A DNA stretch of 47,791 nt, taken from NCBI GenBank assembly GCA_028281235.1, contig JANQKG010000008.1, forward strand, positions 1 through 47,791, given 5' to 3'. Below the pieces are notes generated by a model. The model saw only the letters and a list, made by a program, of their open reading frames with translations. It ran no database searches and was not told the origin of the DNA. The position numbers and the translations under genes are program-made. The DNA comes from Afifellaceae bacterium (lineage in GTDB: Bacteria > Pseudomonadota > Alphaproteobacteria > Rhizobiales > Afifellaceae). Shown here one piece after another: positions 25,567 to 33,503 of this stretch (the stretch's first letter is position 1; each line of letters opens with the position of its first letter).

Positions 25567-26877
25567 CTACCCGAACCGGTTGATCAGCCCCTCCAGAAAT
25601 TCCTGCCGGCCGCTCTTCGGCTGCGGCTCCAGGCTTTCAGCGTCGACATGCGCCGCAAGGTCGTCGAGGCTCTTTTTGCCGGCAAGGATGTCCTTGCCGA
25701 GCGCGCCGTCCCAGCCGGCATAGCGCTCGTCGACATGCGCCTGGAACGTGCCGTCCTCAATGATGGCGGCGGCGTTGAGGAGCGCCTTCGCAGTAGCATC
25801 CATGGAGCCGACATGGGCGTGAAGCAGATCGTCGGGCTCAATCGATTGCCGGCGGATCTTGGCGTCGAAATTCATGCCGCCCGTGGTGAAGCCGCCGGCG
25901 CGCAGGATCTCAATCATCATCAGCGTCAGCTGCGGTACGTTCATCGCGAACTGGTCAGTGTCCCAGCCCAGAAGGTCGTCGCCGCGGTTCAGATCCAGCG
26001 AGCCGAAAATGCCGAGTGCGGCGGCCAGTTGAATCTCATGCTCGAATGAATGGCCGGCCAGAATGGCGTGGTTCTGCTCGATGTTGATCTTGACCTCGTT
26101 CTCCAGGTCGAACGCCTTGAGCATGCCGTAAATCGTGCCGACATCGAAATCGTATTGGTGTTTTGTGGGCTCCTTGGGCTTCGGCTCAATGAGGATCGTG
26201 CCCTTGAAGCCGATCTTTTCCTTGTGCTCCACCACCATGGTGAGGAACCGGCCAAGCTGCGCCAGCTCGCGCTTCATGTCGGTGTTGAGCAGCGTCTCGT
26301 AGCCTTCGCGCCCGCCCCACAGCACGTAATTTTCGCCGCCGAGCTCATGCGTCACGTCCATCGCGTTCTTCACCTGCGCAGCGGCATAGGCGAACAATTC
26401 CGGGTCGGGATTTGTCGCCGCGCCGGCCATGAAGCGGCGGTTTGAGAAGAGGTTGGCGGTGCCCCACAGGAGCCGCACCTTCTCCGTCTCCATCTTCTTG
26501 GCGAAGATTTCGGCGATGGTGCGGACATTCTTGTTCGATTCCGCCAGCGTTGCGCCCTCCGGCGCGATGTCGCGATCGTGGAACGTGAAGAATGGCACGC
26601 CGAGCAGCGCGAACATCTCGAAGGCGACGTCAGCCTTCAGCTTGGCGTCGTCGATCGTGTCGCCGAACCACGGACGCAGGAACGTCTGGCCGCCGAAGGG
26701 ATCGCCACCCGGCCAGGTGAAGGAGTGCCAATAGCAAACCGCGAATCGGAAATGGTCCTCCATCCGCTTGCCGAGCACCATCCGGTCAGGATCGTAGAAA
26801 CGAAAGGCAAGCGGATTCTTGCTGTCCGGCCCTTCGAAACGGATCGGCTCCAGGTCGCCGAAAAAGCCGGTACTCAT
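25567..26877 (-). CDS. xylA: Xylose isomerase
   Basis: 436 aa, the usual length for class II xylose isomerases. It interconverts D-xylose and D-xylulose in the cytoplasm using two divalent metals. Motifs seen: [14 protein letters not shown] with the catalytic histidine region just before it ([10 protein letters not shown]), [16 protein letters not shown], and [17 protein letters not shown] with metal-binding Glu. The metal site continues in [16 protein letters not shown]. Its ATG at 26877 overlaps the xylB stop by 4 bases, so the two form a xylBA operon on the minus strand. The gene ends 13 bases from puuD in a convergent arrangement. Confidence 0.97.
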   Translation of the reverse strand: MSTGFFGDLEPIRFEGPDSKNPLAFRFYDPDRMVLGKRMEDHFRFAVCYWHSFTWPGGDPFGGQTFLRPWFGDTIDDAKLKADVAFEMFALLGVPFFTFHDRDIAPEGATLAESNKNVRTIAEIFAKKMETEKVRLLWGTANLFSNRRFMAGAATNPDPELFAYAAAQVKNAMDVTHELGGENYVLWGGREGYETLLNTDMKRELAQLGRFLTMVVEHKEKIGFKGTILIEPKPKEPTKHQYDFDVGTIYGMLKAFDLENEVKINIEQNHAILAGHSFEHEIQLAAALGIFGSLDLNRGDDLLGWDTDQFAMNVPQLTLMMIEILRAGGFTTGGMNFDAKIRRQSIEPDDLLHAHVGSMDATAKALLNAAAIIEDGTFQAHVDERYAGWDGALGKDILAGKKSLDDLAAHVDAESLEPQPKSGRQEFLEGLINRFG

Positions 26878-28331
26878 GGGTGAAGGGCTCCTTTGATGGC
26901 CGGGTGAAGCGCACGGTAGCGCTGAAAGAGATCGGCGTATCGCTCAACCGCTGCCGGGTTCGGCGTGATCGTCTCGTTGATCTTCGGCGGCCGGCACGTC
27001 TCGATCGGGTCGGTGTTCTCCGCGGCGATGAGGCCGAGCCGGGCGGCGCCGAACGCACCGCCGAAATCGCCCTCAGCCGGCACATCGACCGGCACGTTCA
27101 AGACGTTTGCGATGATCCTCAGCCAGGCATTGGAGCGCGAGCCGCCGCCGACAGCCGTGGCGCGCTCCACGCTTGTGCCGGCGACCTTCAGAGCCTCCAG
27201 GCAATCGGCAAACGCGAAGGCCACGCCCTCCAGCACGGCGCGCGTCATCGCGGCTTGGTCGGTCGCATGCGAGAGGCCGACAAAGCTGCCGCGCGCGGCA
27301 GTGTCATTGTGCGGGGTGCGCTCGCCAGAGAGATAGGGCAAGAAGAAGAGCGGCTCCTCCACGGCTGCGGAATCGTCCACCGCACCGGCGAGGTCGCCGG
27401 CGCTCTTGCCAAGCGTTCCAGAAAGCCATTCCAGACACGCGGCCGCTGAGAGGATGACGCCCATCTGGTGCCACGTGTCGGGCAAAGCGTGGCAGAACGC
27501 ATGCACCGCGCTTGCGGCATTAGGACGGAAGGCCTCGTTTGAGACGAAGAGAACGCCTGACGTGCCGAGCGACACGAAGGCAGCACCCGGCGCGACCGTG
27601 CCGACGCCGCAGGCCGCCGCTGCATTGTCACCGGCGCCGCCGGCGATGACGGGTGGGTTGTCCATGCCCCAGCGGCTCGCCAACTCGGCGCGGAGCGTTC
27701 CGGTGGTCTCCGAACCCTCGTAGAGTGCCGGCATCTGATCGCGGGTCAGATTAGTGGCGGCAAGCAATGCGTCGGACCAGTCGCGCTTGGCGACATCGAG
27801 CCAAGACGTGCCGGCGGAATCCGACATGTCGGACGCGGCGTCGCCGGAAAGCCAGAGCCGCACATAATCCTTGGGCAGGAGCACGCGCGCGACCTTCTCA
27901 AAGGTCTCAGGCTCGTTGCGCTCAACCCAGACAAGCTTGGGCGCGGTGAATCCGGGGAAGACGATGTTGCCGGTGATCTCGCGAAAGCGCGGATCGGCAT
28001 CGAGCGCTGCGGCCTCGGCCGACGAGCGTCCGTCGTTCCACATGATGCAGGGCCTGAGCGGCTTGTCGGCGGCGTCGATCAGCGTCGCGCCGTGCATATG
28101 GCCGGACAGGCCGATGCCGCGCACGGCCTTCACGTCGGCAGCGTGGGCCTTGGCGAGGGCGTCGATCGCCGCGGTCGTGGCGTCCAGCCAGCTCTGCGGG
28201 TCCTGCTCCGACCATGCGGGGTGCGGCCGCTCCACGGTGAGCGTGCGGCTTTCCGATGCGATGATGACTTGGTCGGCGTCGATCAGAACGACCTTCACCG
28301 ACGACGTGCCGATATCGATACCGAGATACAT
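26874..28331 (-). CDS. xylB: Xylulokinase
   Basis: 485 aa, FGGY carbohydrate kinase family. It phosphorylates D-xylulose to xylulose 5-phosphate for the pentose phosphate pathway. The N-terminal ATPase motif is [17 protein letters not shown]. Substrate-region motifs are [13 protein letters not shown] and [12 protein letters not shown]; the second ATP domain includes [14 protein letters not shown] and a C-terminal [14 protein letters not shown]. It comes first in the xylBA operon. No xylose transporter or XylR-type regulator adjoins directly; the nearest candidates are the sugar ABC transporter and ROK regulator at 39.7-46.6 kb, a link that is only suggestive. The 205 bp upstream should hold the promoter. 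Confidence 0.96.
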   Translation of the reverse strand: MYLGIDIGTSSVKVVLIDADQVIIASESRTLTVERPHPAWSEQDPQSWLDATTAAIDALAKAHAADVKAVRGIGLSGHMHGATLIDAADKPLRPCIMWNDGRSSAEAAALDADPRFREITGNIVFPGFTAPKLVWVERNEPETFEKVARVLLPKDYVRLWLSGDAASDMSDSAGTSWLDVAKRDWSDALLAATNLTRDQMPALYEGSETTGTLRAELASRWGMDNPPVIAGGAGDNAAAACGVGTVAPGAAFVSLGTSGVLFVSNEAFRPNAASAVHAFCHALPDTWHQMGVILSAAACLEWLSGTLGKSAGDLAGAVDDSAAVEEPLFFLPYLSGERTPHNDTAARGSFVGLSHATDQAAMTRAVLEGVAFAFADCLEALKVAGTSVERATAVGGGSRSNAWLRIIANVLNVPVDVPAEGDFGGAFGAARLGLIAAENTDPIETCRPPKINETITPNPAAVERYADLFQRYRALHPAIKGALHP

Positions 28332-28536
28332 TGACTATGCCCGGCGGCCTCCCTTGGGCGCGGGCAACCGCGCGGTTTTGTGTTGGGTGGGCGCACAGTG
28401 CTGCCGCGCTGAGAGGGTGTCAACTGCGACAGGCTGCCGGAACGTGAATCGGCGGGACGATCGACATCCGGATTTATCCCCGCCTTGCCGACGGCTTTTA
28501 TGATGGGTCGGCGTCGCAATTGTTCGGCTGAACGGG
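28332..28536. other. Divergent gap between xylB and the toxin gene
   Basis: 205 bp with no gene. Promoters for both xylB and the toxin operon should lie here, but I find no clear -35/-10 pair. The toxin start at 28537 has only a weak GAACGGG upstream. A stop codon at 28501-28503 closes the toxin frame, ruling out a longer N-terminus. Confidence 0.4.
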
Positions 28537-29232
28537 ATGTATCCAGGGCACCCAAGAATCGTCGCCAAGTACCATCTGAGCCAGGCGCGATTCTGGTCTG
28601 CGTTTCTGCGGCTGCAGGCGCTCCGTCTGAAGGCCAATTTCGACCCAAGTCAGCCGCGCGTTCCGCGTGGATATCCCGATGGCGGCCAGTGGACCGACGA
28701 TCCTTCGTTTGGCGGCGGTGGCGAGTATCGCGACCGGCGGACGCGCCTGGCGCAGGGCTCGGTCGGCAGTCCCTACGCGATCGAGTCGCTCCTCGGTCAC
28801 GAGGGGCGGTATGGTGGCCATACGATCGCGATGCATGTCGGCAAGTCCGAGGCGTTCCTCATTCGCAGACTTATGACGCCGGTTCTGAGTTGGGGCCCCT
28901 TTAAGCAGTACCTCACCGCAACGAGCACATTCCGCAACGTCAAAGAAGCGACAGGCTTTATCAACGAGGCTCTTTCCCATCCAAGTAACAGGGCGAAGGT
29001 CACGGCCGTAATCGAAGGACGCTCAGCCGGCGAAGAGATTGAGTCCGGATTCGACAAGAATGTCGGCTTTGGGTACGTGAGCGATGCACCGGCCGGCAGC
29101 GTCGGTGCGAGGCCGGGCCGGCCGCGCCGCGTCGAGATGAGCGCGGTGCGCGTTGTCATCGTGCACGATCCCGGCATGCCCAATGGTTTCCGCGTATACA
29201 CGGCTTTTCCGATTGTGAGGCTCCCGCAGTGA
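28537..29232 (+). CDS. Polymorphic toxin with C-terminal CdiA-CT RNase A-like domain
   Basis: 231 aa. The C-terminal part (about 85-230) matches the bacterial CdiA-CT RNase A-like family in pattern: GHEGRYGGHTIAMHVG, FLIRRL, a TSTFRNVKEATGFI helix region, and VRVVIV...FRVYTAFP at the end. By that model the candidate active-site residues are His100, Arg111 and Thr222. The position two after Thr222, tyrosine in the characterised Yersinia toxin as I recall it, is Phe224 here. The N-terminus (1-55) is a short helical stretch followed by PRVPRGYPDGGQWTD, a linker seen in many small alphaproteobacterial toxin-like proteins. No signal peptide, no transmembrane segment, no filamentous carrier; delivery is unknown. 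The stop overlaps the first immunity gene by 4 bases. Family and fold are inferred from motifs. Confidence 0.75.
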   Translation: MYPGHPRIVAKYHLSQARFWSAFLRLQALRLKANFDPSQPRVPRGYPDGGQWTDDPSFGGGGEYRDRRTRLAQGSVGSPYAIESLLGHEGRYGGHTIAMHVGKSEAFLIRRLMTPVLSWGPFKQYLTATSTFRNVKEATGFINEALSHPSNRAKVTAVIEGRSAGEEIESGFDKNVGFGYVSDAPAGSVGARPGRPRRVEMSAVRVVIVHDPGMPNGFRVYTAFPIVRLPQ

Positions 29233-29618
29233 ACCGACCGAGGCAGTCATTGCCCCCAGGGCTCAGGCATCCGGAATCTTTCCGGCGCTTTGCTGTGCTA
29301 TCTCACCAGGACAGCGATACATACGGTAGCTTCGATAATCAGTTGAACGTGATGTATGGACACCTTCATGCCGGGGAGCCGACGAACTCGGCATGGCTCC
29401 AAAGGGGCGATGAAGTCATTTCATTCCTGGAGCACGCGCTGGAGGGGCCGTACACCGATAAAGAGCTCGCAACGATGTGGCTCACAAGCGGTGCGCAGAC
29501 CTATTTCCCGGCGAAACATGTTCGCTTCGCTCTGAGTCATATGCTCGACCGGGTCCGAGAGTTTCAGGAGCAGAACAAGGCCGGCACGTTCGTGTCTTAC
29601 TGGAGCACGCGGACGTAA
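29229..29618 (+). CDS. Putative immunity protein 1, cognate to the RNase A-like toxin
   Basis: 129 aa, GTG start overlapping the toxin stop (GTGA), with GAGG 8 bases upstream. Acidic, helical, no signal or membrane segment, so a cytoplasmic antitoxin is plausible. The pattern FRRFAVLSHQDSD followed by a run of helices resembles the CdiI_2-type immunity family found with RNase A-like CdiA-CT toxins; this match is from memory of the family pattern. Two paralogs follow at 29736 and 30295. Over the 38-residue core beginning WLQRGDEVISFLEHALEG it agrees with paralog 2 at 30 positions. Being directly coupled to the intact toxin, it is the most likely cognate partner. Confidence 0.72.
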   Translation: MNRPRQSLPPGLRHPESFRRFAVLSHQDSDTYGSFDNQLNVMYGHLHAGEPTNSAWLQRGDEVISFLEHALEGPYTDKELATMWLTSGAQTYFPAKHVRFALSHMLDRVREFQEQNKAGTFVSYWSTRT

Positions 29619-29739
29619 CAGGCGTCGCCCACGCCGTGTCGCAATGCGCGCTTTGCGCGTCGTGATCGAGCACGATCCCGGTTTATCGCTCGGCTTCCGG
29701 GTGTATACCGCCTATCCCATTTGGAGGCGCAGGAGATGA
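29619..29739 (+). pseudogene. Remnant of an RNase A-like toxin C-terminus (1)
   Basis: Starting right after the stop of immunity gene 1, the frame from 29620 reads as a toxin tail of about 39 codons with no start of its own: RPRRVAMRALRVVIEHDPG, then FRVYTAYPI and RRRR, ending in a TGA that overlaps the next ATG. It aligns with the intact toxin tail (from residue 195) at 24 of 32 positions without gaps. It keeps T-A-Y where the intact toxin has T-A-F. This is a C-terminal fragment of a second toxin allele left with its immunity gene. Confidence 0.8.
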
Positions 29740-30113
29740 CCAAGTTGCCCAAGGGGCTGAAGCATCCCAGGTCGTTCAGGCAATTCGCCTGGCTTGCCGA
29801 TCAGGACAGTGACGTATCGTTTCCGAACGATGAGGACTTGCTGAACGCTATGTACGAGCAGCTAAAGGGCGTTGGGGGGACAAAGTCCGACTGGCTTCGC
29901 AGAGGGGATGAAGTGATCGCGTTTCTAGAGCATGCGCTCGAGGGCACATATAGCGACAAGGACTTGGCCAATATGTGGTTCGCCAGTGGTGCGCAGACTT
30001 ACTTCAAACCGGAGGACATCAGGGCAGTCCTGACGTTCATGCTGGAGCGCGTACGAGTCTTCCAGGAGCAGAACAGGGCGGGCACGTTTGTCCCCTATGA
30101 ACGGCCCTTCTGA
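29736..30113 (+). CDS. Putative immunity protein 2 (orphan paralog)
   Basis: 125 aa from the ATG at 29736, with GGAGG about 8 bases upstream. It is a close paralog of immunity protein 1: shared blocks are DQDSD, WLRRGDEVIAFLEHALEG, DKDLANMWFASGAQTYF and RVRVFQEQN.AGTFV. The stop of the toxin-tail remnant overlaps its start exactly as in the intact toxin-immunity pair, so this is the surviving immunity gene of a truncated module. It would be expected to protect against a toxin variant that this cell no longer makes but that siblings may deliver. Confidence 0.72.
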   Translation: MTKLPKGLKHPRSFRQFAWLADQDSDVSFPNDEDLLNAMYEQLKGVGGTKSDWLRRGDEVIAFLEHALEGTYSDKDLANMWFASGAQTYFKPEDIRAVLTFMLERVRVFQEQNRAGTFVPYERPF

Positions 30114-30169
30114 TGATCGTCAGCGGTCTACCAGCACTGGACTGAAGTGCATGCCCCTTTTTCTACCCC

Positions 30170-30298
30170 GGTGCGAGGCCGGGCCGGCCAAGCCGCGTGG
30201 AAATGCGGGCCGTGCGCGTTGTCATTGTGCGAGATACTGGCTTGCCGAACGGCTTCCTCGTGCACGCTGCCTTTCCGATCCAGAGGCTCAGGAGATGA
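30170..30298 (+). pseudogene. Remnant of an RNase A-like toxin C-terminus (2)
   Basis: In the frame ending at the TGA at 30296-30298, about 42 codons read GARPGRPSRVEMRAVRVVIV, then LPNGFLVHAAFPIQRLRR. This matches the tail of the intact toxin at 24 of 32 positions and includes the GARPGRP linker. The threonine of the YTAFP motif is alanine here, so the active site of this allele would be lost even if it were longer. An in-frame stop (30143-30145) closes it upstream. About 30 bases before it (30114-30145) match nothing I can name. Confidence 0.8.
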
Positions 30299-30657
30299 TC
30301 AGAGCACCCAAGGCATTCCGACAGTTCCTCGTCTGCGCTGACCAGAGCGCCTTCGATATGTACGATAACGACGAGGATCTGCTCAACGTGATGTATACAT
30401 ATTTGGAGCAGGGCGAAGCGACCAATGTCGGCTGGCTGCGACGGGGCGAAGAGGTCATCGCGTTTCTCGAGCACGCGCTCGAAGGACCCTATACCGACGA
30501 TGAGCTTGCTTGGATGTGGTTCACGAGTGGTGCCGAGGTGTATTCTCTACCGGGGGATATCCGGGACTACCTGACATACATTCTGGGCCGGGTCCGAGTG
30601 TTTCAGGAGCAGAACAAGGCAGGCACGTTCGTACCGTATCTCAGCCCAGGGTCGTAG
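30295..30657 (+). CDS. Putative immunity protein 3 (orphan paralog)
   Basis: 120 aa from the ATG at 30295, with GAGG about 8 bases upstream; the longer reading from 30088 is translated toxin remnant and is rejected. It is the most divergent of the three paralogs but keeps FRQF, DNDEDLLNVMY, WLRRGEEVIAFLEHALEGPY, MWFTSGAEVY and RVRVFQEQNKAGTFVPY. The N-terminus is shorter than in paralogs 1 and 2, lacking the GL-HP segment. It ends the array and faces the convergent gene at 30690 across 32 bases. Confidence 0.7.
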   Translation: MIRAPKAFRQFLVCADQSAFDMYDNDEDLLNVMYTYLEQGEATNVGWLRRGEEVIAFLEHALEGPYTDDELAWMWFTSGAEVYSLPGDIRDYLTYILGRVRVFQEQNKAGTFVPYLSPGS

Positions 30658-30689
30658 GGGCTCCCGCTGGCTGCACCGTACCCCGCTTG

Positions 30690-31685
30690 CTACCCGGGCA
30701 CGCTCCAGTCGATATTGCAGCGGTCGCCCTCGAACGCGAATGCGGCCCGGCCTTTGCCGTGCAGGCGGTCAAGTCCCTCAAAGACAACCCCGCCGATGGA
30801 AAAGACGCCGGCCTCCGTCGCCAGGCGCGCGACAACCATCCCGTTTGCGTCGGATCGGCCCGGCACGACGACAGTCTGACCACCGCTGTCGAAGCTGATT
30901 TCGACGGCGCCGTCCTGGCTGCGACTAAAGCCGACGGGAATGGTGTTGCTGAACGTCCAGACCTGACCGCCTGAATCCTGGCCGAAAATCTGGGCGATCA
31001 GCGGCGGGCAGGTGACGTCGGCGGCGATGCTCGCATTCGTGTCGATAGCCGTCATCTGTTCGGCGCCGCCGCCCAGCGGGCCGCCTTTGGCGTCTTCATT
31101 GGCGGCTGCCTCTTCCAGACGGCGCAGCTCGGCCTGCTCCAAGAGGTCGCTGGCGTAATCGAGGTAGTGGTCGAGCTCAAACGGCAGCGGAAAGAAATCG
31201 GGGTTCGCCGGCTCGAAAGAGGCGTCGAGGTTGCCCTCAGATAGCGACAAGCCCGGATAGGCCAGAACGGGCTTTGATCCGAGCAGGAACTGATGGCGCT
31301 TCTCCAGCGCAAGCTCGCCGGAGCCGCCGCCCTCGTTTTGCCGGTAGACCTCGATACTGGTCAGCGTGGCGTTGTGGCCCTCGCGGGCCAGACGGTTGCG
31401 GTCAAGCTCCACATCCGAGCGGCTGCGGTAGGGGCCGCCGATCTGTTTGGCCTGCATGCCATCGGGGGCCGTGCGCGCAAAGTCTCCCGGCACCAATCGC
31501 CATGTCACCACGCCCTGGCCGGAATCGGGCGACAATTCGACAAGCACCAAGGGCTGCGGCCAATGACGGAAATAGGGATGCGTTCCGCCGACATCGTCGT
31601 CCTGCGCGGCCGCCGGGGCCAGTAGCGCGATTGCTGCGACAAAGGTCAAAAGGGTGCGTCGGGCGCTTCGCCAGATGGTCGTCAT
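30690..31685 (-). CDS. Exported protein of unknown function
   Basis: 331 aa. I do not recognise a family. The first 27 residues form a clear Sec signal peptide (basic start MTTIWRSARR, hydrophobic LLTFVAAIALLAPA, cleavage near AAAQ-DD), so it is probably periplasmic. The middle is acidic and soluble, with a short helical region (DYASDLLEQAELRRLEEAAA, about 179-198) and two cysteines far apart, one in DVTCPPLIAQIFGQ and one in GDRCNIDWSVPG near the end, which may form a disulfide. The C-terminal half looks like beta strands. It is monocistronic and convergent with the immunity array; no functional link to the toxin is evident. The 243 bp upstream, shared with the ankyrin-like gene, holds no other gene. 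Confidence 0.75.
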   Translation of the reverse strand: MTTIWRSARRTLLTFVAAIALLAPAAAQDDDVGGTHPYFRHWPQPLVLVELSPDSGQGVVTWRLVPGDFARTAPDGMQAKQIGGPYRSRSDVELDRNRLAREGHNATLTSIEVYRQNEGGGSGELALEKRHQFLLGSKPVLAYPGLSLSEGNLDASFEPANPDFFPLPFELDHYLDYASDLLEQAELRRLEEAAANEDAKGGPLGGGAEQMTAIDTNASIAADVTCPPLIAQIFGQDSGGQVWTFSNTIPVGFSRSQDGAVEISFDSGGQTVVVPGRSDANGMVVARLATEAGVFSIGGVVFEGLDRLHGKGRAAFAFEGDRCNIDWSVPG

Positions 31686-31928
31686 GCTTGCCTCCCATCA
31701 CTGCTCCCCAAGGTTAGCGGACACGGCTGCCGATGGCCAATGGCGCAGCACCTCCATGCTTGGCCAGCCGCTTGCGCGGAAGCCCCTTAGTCGGTACGTT
31801 TGCGGTGCCGTTTCGAGGCGGCATCCTGGTCCGCGGAAAGTTGTCTCAACACCTCGTCTCCATTCAGACCACCTCATCGGTGATCTCATGCCCGATCAGC
31901 GGACCGGCGGGCTTTGACGAGGGATCCG

Positions 31929-33464
31929 ATGATACATTCACTCGACCATCTTCGCCGTAGGGCGAAGCACCTGAAGCGCGCGTTCGGCGAGGGCGAGCCG
32001 GACGCGATTGAGCGCGTTCGCGCCGTGCTGCCAGACGCAACGACGCTTCGCCACAGCCAGGCGCTCCATGTCATCGCGCGCGAGCAGGGGCACCCAAGCT
32101 GGCCGCGCCTCAAGCTGTCGACCGAGCTGGCAGAGATGGACCGCTCCGCCCGGGCGGAGCGCCTGAAGATTGCGCTTTATCTCGGCCAGGACTGGATCGT
32201 GCAGGACCTGATGCGCGCCGATCCTGAATTGCCGTCAGACAATCTCGGCCTGCAATGCGCGATCTACGATGTCGAAGGCGTTCGTGCCTCGCTTGCCAAG
32301 GACCCGGACGCGGCGACGCGGGTCGTCGGCATCCGCACGCCGATCCTGCACTTGGCGTTCTCTCGCTATTTCCGCGCCGCACCGGAGCGCGCGGAGGCAA
32401 TGATCGCCATCGCGGAAGCGCTGGTGGCGGCGGGTGCGGACGTGAACGACAGCTACCCGTTCGAGCCGGGCTCTGAGCATCGCCTGTCGGCGCTCTACGG
32501 CGCGCTGGGGCATGCCGGCAATCTGCGTCTGGCGGAATGGCTGCTTGAGCATGGCGCCAGCCCGGACGACAACGAGTCGCTCTATCACGCCACAGAGCTC
32601 GGCCATCTCGACGGCATCAGGCTTCTGATGCGGCACAACGTGTCGACACGCGGCACGAACGCGCTGGCGCGCATGCTGGACTTCGACAATCTGGAAGGCG
32701 CGCAGCTGATGCTTGATTATGGCGCCGATCCGAACGAGGCGGTACTCGATCATCCGAGCGGCCAGCCGATCGATACGATCCCAGCGCTTCACCAGGCCGC
32801 CAGGCGCGGGCGCGACGGCCGCTTCGCGACGCTGCTTCTTGAGCACGGCGCCGACGCGTCCGCCTTGTGGCAAGGCCACAGCGCCTACGCTCTGGCGCGG
32901 ATCTATGGCAACGATTCCTTTGCCGAAGCTCTGGCCGAAGCCGGACACGCGGATGAACTGAGCGCCGTGCAGGCGGCGCTCGTGGCGTGTGCAGAGGGCA
33001 ACGCGCCTCCCGGCCGGCCGCTGGCGACGCTGCCGCTCAGCGAGGAAGAGCGGCGCATCCTGACTCGCGTGATCCTCTGGGAGGAAAGCCTCGACCACGC
33101 CAAAGCGCTTGTCGCGGCGGGGATCGATCCCAACGTCGCGGAGGAAATGGACATGCCGCCTTTGCATCTCGCCGGCTGGGCGGGCCTGAAGGCGCATGTC
33201 GCGTGGCTCCTGACGCTTTCGCCGGACCTCACCCATGTCAACGCCTATGGCGGCGACATCGTCGGAACGATCGTGCATGGCTCGGAGAACCGGCTGGATG
33301 TCGACGAGCGCGACCATGTCGGCTGCCTGAAGCTGGTCCTGGGGGTCGGGGCTCCGCTCAGGCGCTCCGACATTGAGGGTGCGATGAACGAGGAGGTGTC
33401 GGCCTTCCTGCGCGACTGGGCTGAGGCCCATCCGGCGCAAGTGACGGACGAAAAGGGCCACTGA
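31929..33464 (+). CDS. Ankyrin repeat-like protein
   Basis: 511 aa, cytoplasmic by the absence of a signal peptide. From about residue 60 onward it contains degenerate ankyrin-type units: LVAAGADVNDSYPFEPGSE, AEWLLEHGASPDD, AQLMLDYGADPNEAVL, FATLLLEHGADAS and AKALVAAGIDPNVAEEMDMP, each with the GADPN-type loop. The N-terminal 50 residues (LDHLRRRAKHLKRAFGEGE) resemble the start of other bacterial ankyrin proteins with a short helical leader. The ATG at 31929 has GAGGGA 6 bases upstream, better than the TTG five codons earlier. Ankyrin units mediate protein binding; the partner is unknown. It ends at a hairpin facing puuE. Confidence 0.83.
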   Translation: MIHSLDHLRRRAKHLKRAFGEGEPDAIERVRAVLPDATTLRHSQALHVIAREQGHPSWPRLKLSTELAEMDRSARAERLKIALYLGQDWIVQDLMRADPELPSDNLGLQCAIYDVEGVRASLAKDPDAATRVVGIRTPILHLAFSRYFRAAPERAEAMIAIAEALVAAGADVNDSYPFEPGSEHRLSALYGALGHAGNLRLAEWLLEHGASPDDNESLYHATELGHLDGIRLLMRHNVSTRGTNALARMLDFDNLEGAQLMLDYGADPNEAVLDHPSGQPIDTIPALHQAARRGRDGRFATLLLEHGADASALWQGHSAYALARIYGNDSFAEALAEAGHADELSAVQAALVACAEGNAPPGRPLATLPLSEEERRILTRVILWEESLDHAKALVAAGIDPNVAEEMDMPPLHLAGWAGLKAHVAWLLTLSPDLTHVNAYGGDIVGTIVHGSENRLDVDERDHVGCLKLVLGVGAPLRRSDIEGAMNEEVSAFLRDWAEAHPAQVTDEKGH

Positions 33465-33472
33465 CGCTCCGG

Positions 33473-33503
33473 TCCGGCGCGGCTCCCAAAGGTCCGCGCC
33501 GGA
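33473..33503. terminator. Bidirectional terminator-like hairpin between convergent genes
   Basis: TCCGGCGCGG (33473-33482) pairs perfectly with CCGCGCCGGA (33494-33503) around an 11-base loop, in the 39-base gap between the ankyrin-like gene and puuE. No T-run follows on either strand, so it is a candidate only. Confidence 0.45.

Noticed and set aside
30088-30294. N-terminal extension of immunity protein 3
   Set aside because: The added residues come from a different frame over the toxin-tail remnant; the ATG at 30295 has a proper SD and matches the start of the paralogs.
32235-33461. Minus-strand open frame opposite the ankyrin-like gene
   Set aside because: Its translation is arginine-rich and motif-free, while the plus strand shows regular ankyrin-type units.
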